The position numbers were made by a program, and so were the translations under genes. DNA of 64,000 bases. Source: Paenibacillus timonensis (GTDB lineage Bacteria > Bacillota > Bacilli > Paenibacillales > Paenibacillaceae). The DNA is taken from NCBI RefSeq assembly GCF_022427145.1, contig NZ_JAKSXN010000020.1, positions 17,362 to 81,361 on the forward strand, given 5' to 3'. Each line of letters opens with the position of its first letter. The stretch's first letter is position 1. The notes beneath the pieces are model-generated. The model searched no databases and was not told the DNA's origin. It saw only the letters and a program-made list of their open reading frames with translations. This document shows positions 32,238 through 42,427 of this stretch, one piece after another.

Positions 32238-32622
32238 AGACCCGTCCAATAGACGGATGTCCCCCATGAGTTCCTCTCTATGCGAATCTATGTGAAAATT
32301 CGAATATAATTTGGCCGCTCCGGCGATTTTACGGGAATATATATGAAATTTCATATACATTCGCCGCTCTTGAAGGCGTATGCCCCGAATCTATGCGAAA
32401 AACCGAATAGAATTCGGTTTTTTCGCCCTCTGCGGTCTTTTATATACAAAAAATCGAATACAATCCACGTAACGTGCGACGTCGCGTTGTACCCATGATT
32501 TCTTTCCAAGTGAAGCCCATGCGCAAACGCAACTCCCCTCCTGATCGAAAGGGATAATGAAGCAAAGAGGCTCAAAGATAGTCCCCCGTCGGATTGGACC
32601 AGCTCCTCGCACGCCCCGAGCC
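32238..32622. other. convergent intergenic region with repeats
   Basis: Holds a bidirectional terminator and two imperfect copies of CGAATCTATG(T/C)GAAAA (about 32283-32310 and 32386-32412). A self-complementary word GAAATTT lies within ATATATGAAATTTCATATAC. No gene is supported; the frames present are short and lack ribosome binding sites. Confidence 0.5.
32398..32423. terminator. terminator between the HNH gene and helD
   Basis: Stem AAACCGAAT (32400-32408) / ATTCGGTTT (32412-32420) with a three-base loop. TTTTTT extends it on the plus strand and TTTTT on the minus strand, so it can serve both convergent genes. Confidence 0.8.
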
Positions 32623-34785
32623 TTAAGCTTCCAAGCTCACCCTGGCCGCATACTCCGACTCCCCATCGCCAGAGACGTAAGTCGGCAGCTCCGCTCCGTG
32701 CAGCAGCCATAGCTCGTGCAGCGCACGGGTGCAGCCGACGTAAAGCAGCTTGGCGTCCTTCGGCCCGTAATGCTCCCGGTCGACGTCCGTCACGATCACG
32801 GCATCGAACTCCAGGCCTTTCGACAGGTAGACCGGCAGCACCGAGACGCCGCCGGCGTACTGCGTCAGCTCTCCGTTGATCAGGTTGACCTCCAGCCCGC
32901 CTTCGCTTAACGCGGCATACAGCTCCTCCGCCTCCCGCATCGTCCGGGTCAACACCGCCGCCGTGCGGAAGGAACCGCCCAGTACCTTGTCCAGCGCCTT
33001 CCGAATCAACGGCAGCCGCTGCCCGCCATCCGCTTCCTGCAGCCGCACCGGTTCCCCGCTGCGGAATACCGGGACCGCCAGCAAATCTGCGCCTACGCCC
33101 TTTTCAAGGATATCGTTGGCAAACTGGATGATCTCCATCGTGGACCGGTAGCTGCGCGTTAACGCAAAATAAGCGGTTTCGTCCGGCCGGAATAACCCCT
33201 TCATCTCATCCCAATGGCGCACCCCTTTGTAATAATGGATGCCTTGCGACAAATCCCCAAGAATCGTAAAGGAGTGACCCTTAACGAAGCGGTCCAGCAC
33301 ATGCACCTGAAACGGGGTGAAGTCCTGCGCCTCGTCGATGACGACGTGGTCGAAGGTCAGATTGCCGTCGATTTCGTGGATCAGCGTATACAGGTACAGA
33401 AGCGCTGCCAAATCTTCTTCCTTGATGGCATTTTTCTTCAAGCGAGCTTGCGTCTCCTTCCAAATCCCCCGAGGAATCCGGTCCGAGACATCGGCCATCC
33501 CTTCCGCTCCGCCGCCTTTTCGAATGCCGAACAGCTCTCGGTACAGGCTGAGCGGCGTCAGCTCCGGCCACTTTTTCGCATAGCTTTTTTCCCGCTGTTG
33601 GGATTTTTTCTTCCGATCTTTGAGCGCAGCCGCCGACGGCGCCTTCTTTAGCTCCATTTCGATCCAGCGATGAATGCGCGCCAGCACCCGTTCCTTGCGC
33701 CGGGCCACCGGATAGTGGCGATATTCGCCTTCGAACCAGGCCAGAATCTCCTTGCGCGGCAGCCGTGCTCCTTCCCAAGGCTCGAAATCCCCCTCGGGCA
33801 CGCAGGCGGACTCGAGAGGGCTCATCGATGCATCGATGATCTCCTTAAATGCCATCGAACCCTTGAATCGCCCGGGCAACTCCGTATCTTGCCACGTTTC
33901 CGCCCCTTTCGCCCCGCCGTCAAACCAGCGCGACAATGCCTCCGATCCATCCGACGGCACCTCATCCAGGCCCAGCACTTTGGCTGCCCAATCGCTGAAC
34001 GTGCTCTGCTGAATATCCCCTACCCCAAGCTCAGGCAGCACTTCGGAGATATAATCGATAAACATATGGTTTGGCGCAAAAATAACGAGCCGTTCCGCCT
34101 TAATCTGCTCCTTATACTGATACAGCAAAAAAGCCAGCCGATGCAGCGCCACGGTCGTTTTCCCGCTGCCGGCCACGCCTTGGATAATCAGCGCGGTATT
34201 TTTCGCCGCACGGATGATTTGGTCCTGCTCGGCCTGAATCGTCGAGACGATGTCGCGCAGGCGATTGTCCTTGTTCTCGCCGAGGCGGTAAACGAGGAAC
34301 TCATCCGATACGGCGGGACCGTCGCTGTTGCGGTTGTACGTATCCACCACCCGGTCCAAAATGCCTTTGCGGATCACGATGTTCCGCTTCAAATACACTA
34401 AGCCTTCGATCAAGCCCTCAGGCGCCTCATAAGAAGCGTCGTCCCCTCCGGTAAACGAGTAGAACAGGCTGGCCACCGGCGCGCGCCAATCGATGACGAC
34501 GGGATCTTTGCCGTCCTGGTCGCCGACCCCGACTTTGCCGATATAAAGCGGCGTTTTCCGTCTCCCTTGTTCCTCGAAATCCAGCCGTCCAAAATACGGC
34601 TCGTGAATCGACTGCTCCAGCTGCTTTCGCTGGGTTTCCCGGTTCTCCTCGAGAAGCTGCTCGGTAAAGTCCTGCCCGGTGTACACCGGAATCGAGCGCA
34701 GCCGCTGCAGCTGCCGGTCGATCTCTTCCAAGGTGCTGTCAAGCCGCGCCTTCTCTTCTTGATAGGCACTTTGAAAATCATCCAT
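32623..34785 (-). CDS. helD: HelD family RNA polymerase-associated helicase
   Basis: The 720-residue UvrD/Rep-like ATPase binds RNA polymerase and recycles stalled complexes. The coiled-coil N-terminal arm (QSAYQEEKARLDSTLEEIDRQ written in part: EEKARLDSTLEEIDRQLQRL) reaches the polymerase secondary channel in known HelD structures. Next come YFGRLDFEEQG, Walker A GVAGSGKTTVALHR (about residue 205), VIDEAQDFTPFQ (Walker B), LTRSYRST and LSKGLEFDAVIV. ATG 34785 follows AGGAGG. An extended -10 promoter lies at 34835-34843. Confidence 0.93.
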   Translation of the reverse strand: MDDFQSAYQEEKARLDSTLEEIDRQLQRLRSIPVYTGQDFTEQLLEENRETQRKQLEQSIHEPYFGRLDFEEQGRRKTPLYIGKVGVGDQDGKDPVVIDWRAPVASLFYSFTGGDDASYEAPEGLIEGLVYLKRNIVIRKGILDRVVDTYNRNSDGPAVSDEFLVYRLGENKDNRLRDIVSTIQAEQDQIIRAAKNTALIIQGVAGSGKTTVALHRLAFLLYQYKEQIKAERLVIFAPNHMFIDYISEVLPELGVGDIQQSTFSDWAAKVLGLDEVPSDGSEALSRWFDGGAKGAETWQDTELPGRFKGSMAFKEIIDASMSPLESACVPEGDFEPWEGARLPRKEILAWFEGEYRHYPVARRKERVLARIHRWIEMELKKAPSAAALKDRKKKSQQREKSYAKKWPELTPLSLYRELFGIRKGGGAEGMADVSDRIPRGIWKETQARLKKNAIKEEDLAALLYLYTLIHEIDGNLTFDHVVIDEAQDFTPFQVHVLDRFVKGHSFTILGDLSQGIHYYKGVRHWDEMKGLFRPDETAYFALTRSYRSTMEIIQFANDILEKGVGADLLAVPVFRSGEPVRLQEADGGQRLPLIRKALDKVLGGSFRTAAVLTRTMREAEELYAALSEGGLEVNLINGELTQYAGGVSVLPVYLSKGLEFDAVIVTDVDREHYGPKDAKLLYVGCTRALHELWLLHGAELPTYVSGDGESEYAARVSLEA

Positions 34786-34834
34786 TTCAGTTACCTCCTA
34801 AGGTTTTGTGTACTCCAGACTCAAAAGGAGTTCC

Positions 34835-34843
34835 ATTATACCA
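34835..34843 (-). promoter_or_regulatory. extended -10 promoter of helD
   Basis: Minus-strand TGGTATAAT, an extended -10 with perfect TATAAT, about 50 bp upstream of the helD start. No good -35 is seen, which extended -10 promoters do not need. Confidence 0.55.
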
Positions 34844-34881
34844 TTACCTCCAGCCAAAAGGCGAATTTTCTCAAAAAGAAA

Positions 34882-34924
34882 GACGCTGATCCGGGTAGTC
34901 TAGTATCCACCCTTAATCAGCGTC
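34882..34924 (-). terminator. terminator of the aspS-side operon
   Basis: Arms GACGCTGAT (34882-34890) and ATCAGCGTC (34916-34924) form a perfect stem. The minus strand continues TTTCTTTTTG. It ends the leftward unit hisS-aspS-tcdA-YdeI-like. Confidence 0.85.
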
Positions 34925-34944
34925 TTCGTTATCGCATTTTTTAC

Positions 34945-35613
34945 TTACACTTTGTCCGACGGGCGCTTCAAACCCAACTTTAGCTTCTCGACGGTTTGAG
35001 TAATCCGGCTTTCCCGCGTTTCTGCCCGCTTCGCGTCCAGAATCCATTCGATATATGCCTTTTTATGGGACGGGGCTAACCGGTCAAACCTCTCGGCCGC
35101 CTGCGATTGTCCGCTAAGCGCCGCCGCCAAGTCCTCCGGCGTTTCCGGTACCGGTGCGGACTGTCGCTTCGCTTTGGGCTCTCCCGTGCCGCTAGTGCGG
35201 CGGGAGGACCCCGGCGTCATCTTCACCTTATCCGCCGGGCGAAAACGCATCGCGGACCAGGTCTCATCGAGCGAGACCAACGCGATCCCGTCATAACCTG
35301 CGGCTTTCACCGTTTCCCAGCCTTTGTCCCGGGTCAAGTCCGTGCCGGCTTTGGCGCCGCCTTTCGGATAACACAGCCACAGCAGCCCATCCGGCTTGAT
35401 GGCGTGCAGCGCCTTGGCCGCTCCTACCTCCACGTCCCGGATCGACCGAAAAAACATCTGCACGAAGTCATAACTTCCGGCTTGCTGTTCATCCGGATGG
35501 GTATGCTTCGAGCTTAAACCCAAATGCTCCACGTACCCGTCTGGCGCATCCAGTACGAGCACGCGGTCGCTATCCGCAGGGAATCGCAGCTTCTTCACAA
35601 GCTCCGGATTCAT
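34945..35613 (-). CDS. DUF3052-like / YdeI-OmpD-associated family protein
   Basis: 222 residues in two halves. Residues 1-125 (KLRFPADSDRVLVLDAPDGY, LHAIKPDGLLWLCYPKGGAK, LDETWSAMRFRP) resemble DUF3052, a small domain with an MT-like fold. Residues about 150-222 contain the YdeI/OmpD-associated C-terminal motif LAPSHKKAYIEWILDAKRAE then TRESRITQTVEKLKLG. A Ser/Thr-rich linker joins them. Function unknown; YdeI members are tied to stress and antimicrobial tolerance. ATG 35613 overlaps the tcdA stop (ATGA). Confidence 0.7.
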   Translation of the reverse strand: MNPELVKKLRFPADSDRVLVLDAPDGYVEHLGLSSKHTHPDEQQAGSYDFVQMFFRSIRDVEVGAAKALHAIKPDGLLWLCYPKGGAKAGTDLTRDKGWETVKAAGYDGIALVSLDETWSAMRFRPADKVKMTPGSSRRTSGTGEPKAKRQSAPVPETPEDLAAALSGQSQAAERFDRLAPSHKKAYIEWILDAKRAETRESRITQTVEKLKLGLKRPSDKV

Positions 35614-36362
35614 GCGCGCACGCCTCCGCGCTCCAGCAGCTCGCGCACCGCCACGCTGACCATGATCAAACCAACTACCGGCGGCACAAAGGAATTGCTG
35701 GCCGGCGGCTGCTTGGCCTTGCGGATTTTGGCGCCAGCCGGCGCGATTTTCTCCGTGACGTCCTGCCGTGGCTTCACCGGCGGCTCAGTTGAGAAGACAA
35801 CCTTAACTCCCTTTTTGATCCCGGCTTCCCGCAGCTTTGTCCGAATCACACGAGCCATCGGATCCATATGGGTTTTGGAGATATCCGTGACTTGGAATTT
35901 CGTCGGGTCCATTTTGTTGGCGGCTCCCATACTGGACAAGATCGGAATCCTCCGCTTCAGACACTCTTTGATCAAATGAATCTTGTAAATGATCGTATCC
36001 GAAGCGTCAAGCACGTAATCAATATCGTATTTAAACAGCTCTTCGTAAGTCTCTTCCGTATAAAACATATTTAACGCGATCGTTTCGCACTCGGGGTTAA
36101 TGAGCTTAACCCGTTCACACATGAGGTCGGCTTTCTTCTGCCCGATCGTTGTCGTCAAGGCATGAATTTGCCGGTTGATGTTGGTGATATCGACAACGTC
36201 CTTATCGATCAGGATGATCCGGCCGATTCCGGTTCGGGCCAGCCCTTCGACCGCCATCGCGCCTACACCGCCGACGCCAAGCACGGCCACCGTGCTTTTC
36301 TTCAGAATATCCAGTCCCTCTGCCCCGATGGCGAGTTCTGTTCGCGAAAATTGATGAAGCAT
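35610..36362 (-). CDS. tcdA: tRNA threonylcarbamoyladenosine dehydratase
   Basis: The 250-residue E1-like (ThiF fold) enzyme uses ATP to cyclise the t6A37 modification of ANN-decoding tRNAs. FSRTELAIGAEGLDIL leads into the Rossmann ATP site VLGVGGVGAMAVEGLARTG. DVVDITNINRQIHAL supplies the adenylate-binding Asp and Arg, and DASDTIIYKIHLI the substrate loop. It is full length (B. subtilis YrvM is of similar size). The neighbours aspS and, further left, rarA keep the Bacillus order. It is 40 bp downstream of aspS, probably co-transcribed. Confidence 0.92.
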   Translation of the reverse strand: MLHQFSRTELAIGAEGLDILKKSTVAVLGVGGVGAMAVEGLARTGIGRIILIDKDVVDITNINRQIHALTTTIGQKKADLMCERVKLINPECETIALNMFYTEETYEELFKYDIDYVLDASDTIIYKIHLIKECLKRRIPILSSMGAANKMDPTKFQVTDISKTHMDPMARVIRTKLREAGIKKGVKVVFSTEPPVKPRQDVTEKIAPAGAKIRKAKQPPASNSFVPPVVGLIMVSVAVRELLERGGVRA

Positions 36363-36401
36363 GGTCTAGTATACCTCCCGATAGGTTGACATCTTAATCG
36401 G

Positions 36402-38180
<1,779 letters not shown>

Positions 38181-38217
38181 CGTAACTCCCCTTTTCGCTT
38201 TAGCTATTGTTTATAGG

Positions 38218-39468
38218 TTAATGTGATTTTAACTCTTGAACCAATTCGCTTAACTTCACCGTACGTTGCTCGCCGTTTTCCATCGACTTCAGGGCGATTT
38301 CTCCGCGCTGCAGCTCATCGTCGCCGAGAATTGCGGTATAGCGCGCCTGCATCCGGTCGGCGGATTTCATCTGCGCCTTCATCTTCCGGCCCAGATAATC
38401 GCGTTCGGCAGAAATTCCCGCTTGCCGGAGCTTAAACAGCTGGGTTGTGATCTCCTTCTCCGCCGCCTCGCCTAGGGCGATAAGATAGACGTCCAGCGGT
38501 TTGACGGCGCCAAGTTCGATCTCCTGTTTTTCCAGAATCAGCGCAATTCGTTCCAACCCGATTCCGAACCCGATACCCGGTTGATCAGGACCGCCCACTT
38601 CCGCTACCAGCCCGTTATACCGGCCGCCGCCGCCGATCGTATCGATCGCGCCGATGCCTTGAGCCTTGTATTCGAAAGCGGTGTGCGTGTAGTAGTCCAA
38701 TCCGCGGACGAGGCGAGGATTGATTTCATATTCAACCTCCATCGCACTGAGCAGCTCTTGCACCTTGGCAAAATGCGCGGTGCATTCCTCATCCAGGCTG
38801 TCCAGGATGGACGGTGCGCCAACGAATTTGTCCTGGTCCGTCTTGCAGTCCAGCACACGCAGCGGATTCCGTTCGATCCGGGCCTGGCAGTCTTTGCACA
38901 AGCTGTCCTTCATCGGCAGCAGAAAGCCCAGCAGCTTCTCGCGGTAGACCGCCCGGCTCGCCGGGTTGCCGACGGAGTTAATCTCCACCTTCACGCCCTG
39001 CAACCCCAGCTCGCGACAGAACTGGTAACCCAGCGCTACGACCTCGGCATCGATCGCCGGATCCGTTGCGCCAAACGCCTCGATCCCAAACTGGTGGAAC
39101 TGGCGCTGCCGTCCGGCTTGCGGACGTTCGTAACGGAACATCGGCCCGATATAGTACAGCTTGCTGACATCCGGTTCGCCGTAAAGCTTGTTCTCCACAT
39201 AGGAGCGGACGACGCCGGCCGTTCCTTCCGGACGCAGCGTCATGCTGCGCTCCCCTTTATCCAGAAACGTGTACATTTCCTTCTCGACGATATCCGTCGT
39301 TTCCCCTACGCCGCGTTCGAACAGCGAGGTCTGCTCAAAGATCGGGGTACGGATCTCCCGGTAGTTAAAGCGCCGGCACAAATCTCTGGCCTTCTCTTCG
39401 ATAAACTGCCATTTCTCGACGGTTCCCGGCAGCAAATCCTGCGTACCCGTCGGTTTCTGAAAAGCCAT
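38218..39468 (-). CDS. hisS: histidyl-tRNA synthetase
   Basis: 416 residues, class II. MAFQKPTGTQDLLPG starts it; motif 1 YREIRTPIFEQTSLFERGVG, motif 2 MFRYERPQAGRQRQFHQFG, the histidine loops LVRGLDYYTHTAFE and GGGGRYNGL, and motif 3 GIGFGIGLERI are all there. The C-terminal anticodon domain spans about 325-416. The true start is ATG 39468: GGAGG is nine bases upstream of it but abuts the ATG three codons earlier. Expression is controlled by the T-box leader. Confidence 0.97.
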   Translation of the reverse strand: MAFQKPTGTQDLLPGTVEKWQFIEEKARDLCRRFNYREIRTPIFEQTSLFERGVGETTDIVEKEMYTFLDKGERSMTLRPEGTAGVVRSYVENKLYGEPDVSKLYYIGPMFRYERPQAGRQRQFHQFGIEAFGATDPAIDAEVVALGYQFCRELGLQGVKVEINSVGNPASRAVYREKLLGFLLPMKDSLCKDCQARIERNPLRVLDCKTDQDKFVGAPSILDSLDEECTAHFAKVQELLSAMEVEYEINPRLVRGLDYYTHTAFEYKAQGIGAIDTIGGGGRYNGLVAEVGGPDQPGIGFGIGLERIALILEKQEIELGAVKPLDVYLIALGEAAEKEITTQLFKLRQAGISAERDYLGRKMKAQMKSADRMQARYTAILGDDELQRGEIALKSMENGEQRTVKLSELVQELKSH

Positions 39469-39499
39469 ATCGTTCATCCTCCATCTCAGACTCGTAAGC

Positions 39500-39920
39500 C
39501 AATATAAAAAAATCCCCCGTTCCTGTTTGATCCAAACAGGGACGAGAGATCGGTTCGCAATCACCCGTGGTGCCACCCACATTCCGAATTCGATGTCCCG
39601 TCACGCAGGCCGCGCGTCGGCTTCCAAGCATCGTATTCGCTTTAAGCGGTTATCGCCCGCCTACGCCGTACGTCTACTCTCCAAGCGATGGAACGCTTCA
39701 GGATTTCGCCGCCGGTTCTCGGGGAAGTCTTTCGTGCAATCATCACCGGAATCCTTCCAGCCTGCTTCTTATCAGGGGTAACGGATCATCTGTCCGTTCG
39801 ACCGCTGCTGAAGTCGGGGATTCCTCTCTGTGGATGTGGGGTTGAACTACTTTCTCCCGTCATCAAATCAATATGAGCACTAGTTCACGCCTCCGGAGGT
39901 GACGTCAACTGTTATTTTTA
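39500..39920 (-). promoter_or_regulatory. T-box leader of hisS-aspS
   Basis: The minus strand carries the diagnostic T-box TGGGTGGCACCACGGGT (39563-39579) and, just after it, a terminator. The terminator arms are CCTGTTT / AAACAGG (39522-39540), followed by seven T residues at 39506-39512. Upstream, AGAGAGG and GATGACGGGAGAAAGTAG belong to Stem I. Uncharged tRNA bound to this leader would favour the antiterminator and turn on both synthetases. I could not assign the specifier codon with certainty. Confidence 0.93.
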
Positions 39921-39921
39921 G

Positions 39922-39950
39922 ATTGTATGAAACCACCGCGTTAAAGTCAA
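39922..39950 (-). promoter_or_regulatory. sigma-A promoter of the hisS-aspS T-box transcript
   Basis: Minus-strand -35 TTGACT (39945-39950), 17-bp spacer and -10 TACAAT (39922-39927), placed right before the T-box leader. Confidence 0.85.
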
Positions 39951-39980
39951 GTCCGGGCGCGAAAAATGTCCGAACAAAGA

Positions 39981-40010
39981 AAAAAACCTGACACCAACGG
40001 GGTGCAGGTT
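39981..40010 (-). terminator. terminator after the 154-residue protein gene
   Basis: AACCTG / CAGGTT outer arms with inner CACC / GGTG pairing and a short loop. Seven T residues follow on the minus strand. It also isolates the hisS promoter from upstream transcription. Confidence 0.85.
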
Positions 40011-40127
40011 CAAAAGGTATTATATTAAAAAGGGGGTCATGCTGTTATTATAAACAGGCAATGTTAAGGGAACATGTATCTAATATTACAGTTATATTAC
40101 AGAGAACCGCAAAAACTATAAAACGGC

Positions 40128-40592
40128 CTAAGACTCAGCAATATAAGCTCCTTGCTCGCGTAATTTGCGCACGACGATCTCATAATCGCTGTCCTTCACT
40201 TTTGCGCTAAGTACGTACTTCCATCCCTGCGGCTCGTCACTGGTGTCGATCAGGGACTCCGATGTCACCGAACGCTCCCCTTCAACAGCCTCGCTGCGCT
40301 CTCCTATTAGGGAATCGCCCGCATAACGCTCCCCCATGGCTGCAACCGGCAGCACGCTCTGCACGCCGCGAACTGTTCCGGGAACAGGAACGATTCCGGG
40401 GTTGTTTGGGCCCGATGCGCTGATCACCCCATTGTTTAGTGGTAACATCGGGACCTGAAGTTGATCGTCCTCTCCCCATTCGTTTGATACATGTCCCGCC
40501 TCGACTTCATTGATGTTGTAGGCTTGTAAAGTGATACGCGCGCCTTCCAGCTGATCTTCCGTATTGAAATAGGCCTGAATATGTTGGGTCAT
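40128..40592 (-). CDS. conserved hypothetical protein (154 residues)
   Basis: The function is unknown. The N-terminal part (MTQHIQAYFNTEDQLEGARI, LQAYNINEVEAGHV) and the C-terminal part (WKYVLSAKVKDSDYEIVVRK, LREQGAYI) look like two halves of a small alpha/beta domain. A variable Gly/Pro/Ser/Val-rich middle (about 50-110) joins them. The layout resembles proteins annotated as general-stress-17M-like, but I cannot confirm this. ATG 40592 follows ATAAGGAGG, so the longer frame upstream is ignored. It is soluble, acidic and alone in its unit. Confidence 0.6.
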   Translation of the reverse strand: MTQHIQAYFNTEDQLEGARITLQAYNINEVEAGHVSNEWGEDDQLQVPMLPLNNGVISASGPNNPGIVPVPGTVRGVQSVLPVAAMGERYAGDSLIGERSEAVEGERSVTSESLIDTSDEPQGWKYVLSAKVKDSDYEIVVRKLREQGAYIAES

Positions 40593-40945
40593 GCCCCATA
40601 CCTCCTTATAATCAACGTCAGCTTCCCGGTCGAGGCAGCCAATCGGCAGAGGGTTTCCCCTCCCGCATCGTGGGATCAAAACGCTCCGGCTCGGCCAAAC
40701 GGGCCGACATTCGGGCTTCGCTGCGGTGTCCCGCCAAGATAAGCGGAATGGACTGCCAATCTCTCGATTTTGCGGACTGATGCACGGACAGCAACTCCTT
40801 TGGTCGTCAAGCTCTTTACCACAAGGTTGTACCAAAACCGGTCCGCTTATCCTTTCCAATCGCAAAACCTTCGTTATAATTAGAGGAAAATTTTTCATCT
40901 TGAGGTATAATGGGTCAAAAACCCGCAATAAGGAGGGTCTATACG
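40593..40945. other. divergent intergenic region
   Basis: 353 bases between two divergent genes. It holds the acetyltransferase promoter (40853-40880) and presumably one for the leftward gene, which I could not define. No RNA gene or convincing small protein seen. Confidence 0.4.
40853..40880 (+). promoter_or_regulatory. promoter of the double-GNAT gene
   Basis: -35 TTTCCA (40853-40858), 16-bp spacer and perfect -10 TATAAT (40875-40880), 65 bp before the ATG. Confidence 0.6.
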
Positions 40946-41884
40946 ATGAATCATTTGGGCTTTCACCTTCGCCGCCCTACTCTGGAGGATGCCCCGGCTG
41001 TCTGCGAGCTGGTGGCCATTTGCGATACCGAGGATCTCGGCGCGCCTGACATCGTCCTGGAGGATGTGCTAAACATGTGGTCAAGCTTTGACTTGGACCA
41101 GAACGTATGGGTGGCCGAAGACGAGAACGCTGCTCTGATCGGTTACGCCTTCCTGGAGGAGGACAGCGAGGAGAAGCTGTTCAGTTATGGCTGCGTGCGG
41201 CCTTCTGCCCGGGGAAAAGGCGTTGGTACTGCGCTTGTTGCCGCGCTTGAATCGCGGGCTGTTGCGCTCCGGAATGAATCCGGGCAAACCAAGCGGCTTC
41301 AGGGGATGATTCCTTCCTCTTGTCCCGATGCCGCAGCTTTGTTTGAGGGTTTTGGGTTCGCGCCGGTCCGCTATTTTAAGCGTATGGCCCTCCATTTGGA
41401 AGTCAAACCAGCTCCCGTCGTCCTACCGGAAGGATTCACTGTCGAATCGTTCGTGAAAGGACGGGATGAACAGGCCGTCTATGAGGCTTATATCGAAGCC
41501 TTTTCCGACCACTGGGATTTTACCGTGCCTGCTATGGAGAAGTTTGTGGAAAGAACGCAGTTGCCAACCTTTGATGAGCATTGGTGGCACCTCGCTCGGG
41601 ATACCGAAGGTGCCGTTGCCGGATTTGCATTATGCCGTATGAGTGAGGACTTGCTGTTTATTGAACATCTGGGTGTTCGCCGCCCTCATCGGGGGCGTGG
41701 GCTGGCACTGGCCTTGCTGCAAAACGTATTTGCGTCTTCCTACCAAGCAGGGCAAACCCATGTCTCCTTGGGTGTCGATGCCGCCAATCCGACGGGAGCC
41801 TACCGCCTTTACGAAAAAGTCGGAATGAAACCGGATTACGAAATCAGCATTTATGAGAAACTCATCCCGGTCCCGGTCTCCTAA
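40946..41884 (+). CDS. tandem GNAT-family N-acetyltransferase
   Basis: 312 residues with two GNAT folds. In the first (about 1-155) the acetyl-CoA loop is VRPSARGKGVGTALVAALE; in the second (about 160-312) it is VRRPHRGRGLALALLQNVF, and VDAANPTGAYRLYEKVGMK is the family's C-terminal strand block. Both loops keep RxxGxG/A, so both may bind acetyl-CoA. The double arrangement resembles mycothiol synthase-type and antibiotic acetyltransferases; the acceptor is not evident. ATG 40946 follows AAGGAGGG. It is monocistronic. Confidence 0.85.
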   Translation: MNHLGFHLRRPTLEDAPAVCELVAICDTEDLGAPDIVLEDVLNMWSSFDLDQNVWVAEDENAALIGYAFLEEDSEEKLFSYGCVRPSARGKGVGTALVAALESRAVALRNESGQTKRLQGMIPSSCPDAAALFEGFGFAPVRYFKRMALHLEVKPAPVVLPEGFTVESFVKGRDEQAVYEAYIEAFSDHWDFTVPAMEKFVERTQLPTFDEHWWHLARDTEGAVAGFALCRMSEDLLFIEHLGVRRPHRGRGLALALLQNVFASSYQAGQTHVSLGVDAANPTGAYRLYEKVGMKPDYEISIYEKLIPVPVS

Positions 41885-41887
41885 ACC

Positions 41888-41934
41888 AAAAACGGGCCAA
41901 GACGCGTTGATCCTTCCTGCGTCTTGGTCCGTTT
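41888..41934. terminator. bidirectional terminator between the GNAT gene and dtd
   Basis: A 16-bp stem (AAACGGGCCAAGACGC at 41890-41905 with 41919-41934, one mismatch). The minus side ends in TTTTTGG, the plus side in CGATTTCTCTT, so it is stronger for the leftward dtd transcript. Confidence 0.85.
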
Positions 41935-41950
41935 CGATTTCTCTTCGTAT

Positions 41951-42403
41951 TTATACCTCGCCACCAGGGCTGTCCACGATCAGGGTCACGGGTCCCCAAT
42001 TCGTCAGCTCAACGTCCATTTCCGCCCCAAAAACGCCGGTTTCCACCGTCAGCCCTTTGGCACGCAGCAGCTCATTTAACCTCTCGTAGAGCGGTTCCGC
42101 CATCTCTGGTCGGGCCGCCGCCATGAAGTTGGGACGTCTGCCCTTGCGGCAGTCGCCATATAGGGTAAACTGGGACACCGAAAGAATCGCCCCGCCGATC
42201 TCCGTTACCGCAAGGCTCATCTTCCCCGCTTCGTCTTCAAAAATCCGCAAGCCGGCGATCTTCTCCGCCAAATAGGCGGCGTCTTGTTCGGTGTCCTCAT
42301 GGGTCACGCCAACCAGCAGCATCAGCCCAGGGCCGATGGCTCCCACCGTTTCTCCCGCAACGTTTACGCGCGCCTCACGGCAGCGCTGCACGACCACTCT
42401 CAT
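41951..42403 (-). CDS. dtd: D-aminoacyl-tRNA deacylase
   Basis: The 150-residue dimeric enzyme removes D-amino acids (and glycine) from t[16 protein letters not shown] starts it. [19 protein letters not shown] contains the SQFTL signature, and [13 protein letters not shown] the cross-subunit GP-cisPro-type motif. It is normal length. It is 24 bp downstream of relA, in the same order as in Bacillus. Confidence 0.96.
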   Translation of the reverse strand: MRVVVQRCREARVNVAGETVGAIGPGLMLLVGVTHEDTEQDAAYLAEKIAGLRIFEDEAGKMSLAVTEIGGAILSVSQFTLYGDCRKGRRPNFMAAARPEMAEPLYERLNELLRAKGLTVETGVFGAEMDVELTNWGPVTLIVDSPGGEV

Positions 42404-42427
42404 CCGGTTCGAATCCTTTCTTGTCCG

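Noticed and set aside
31446..32360. Several long minus-strand frames opposite the HNH gene
   Set aside because: The GC-rich low-complexity linker opens all frames; none has a ribosome binding site or motif, while the plus frame has an HNH core.
38581..39507. A 308-codon open frame antisense to hisS
   Set aside because: Shadow of a well supported class II synthetase; composition is His/Gln/Arg-rich without domains.
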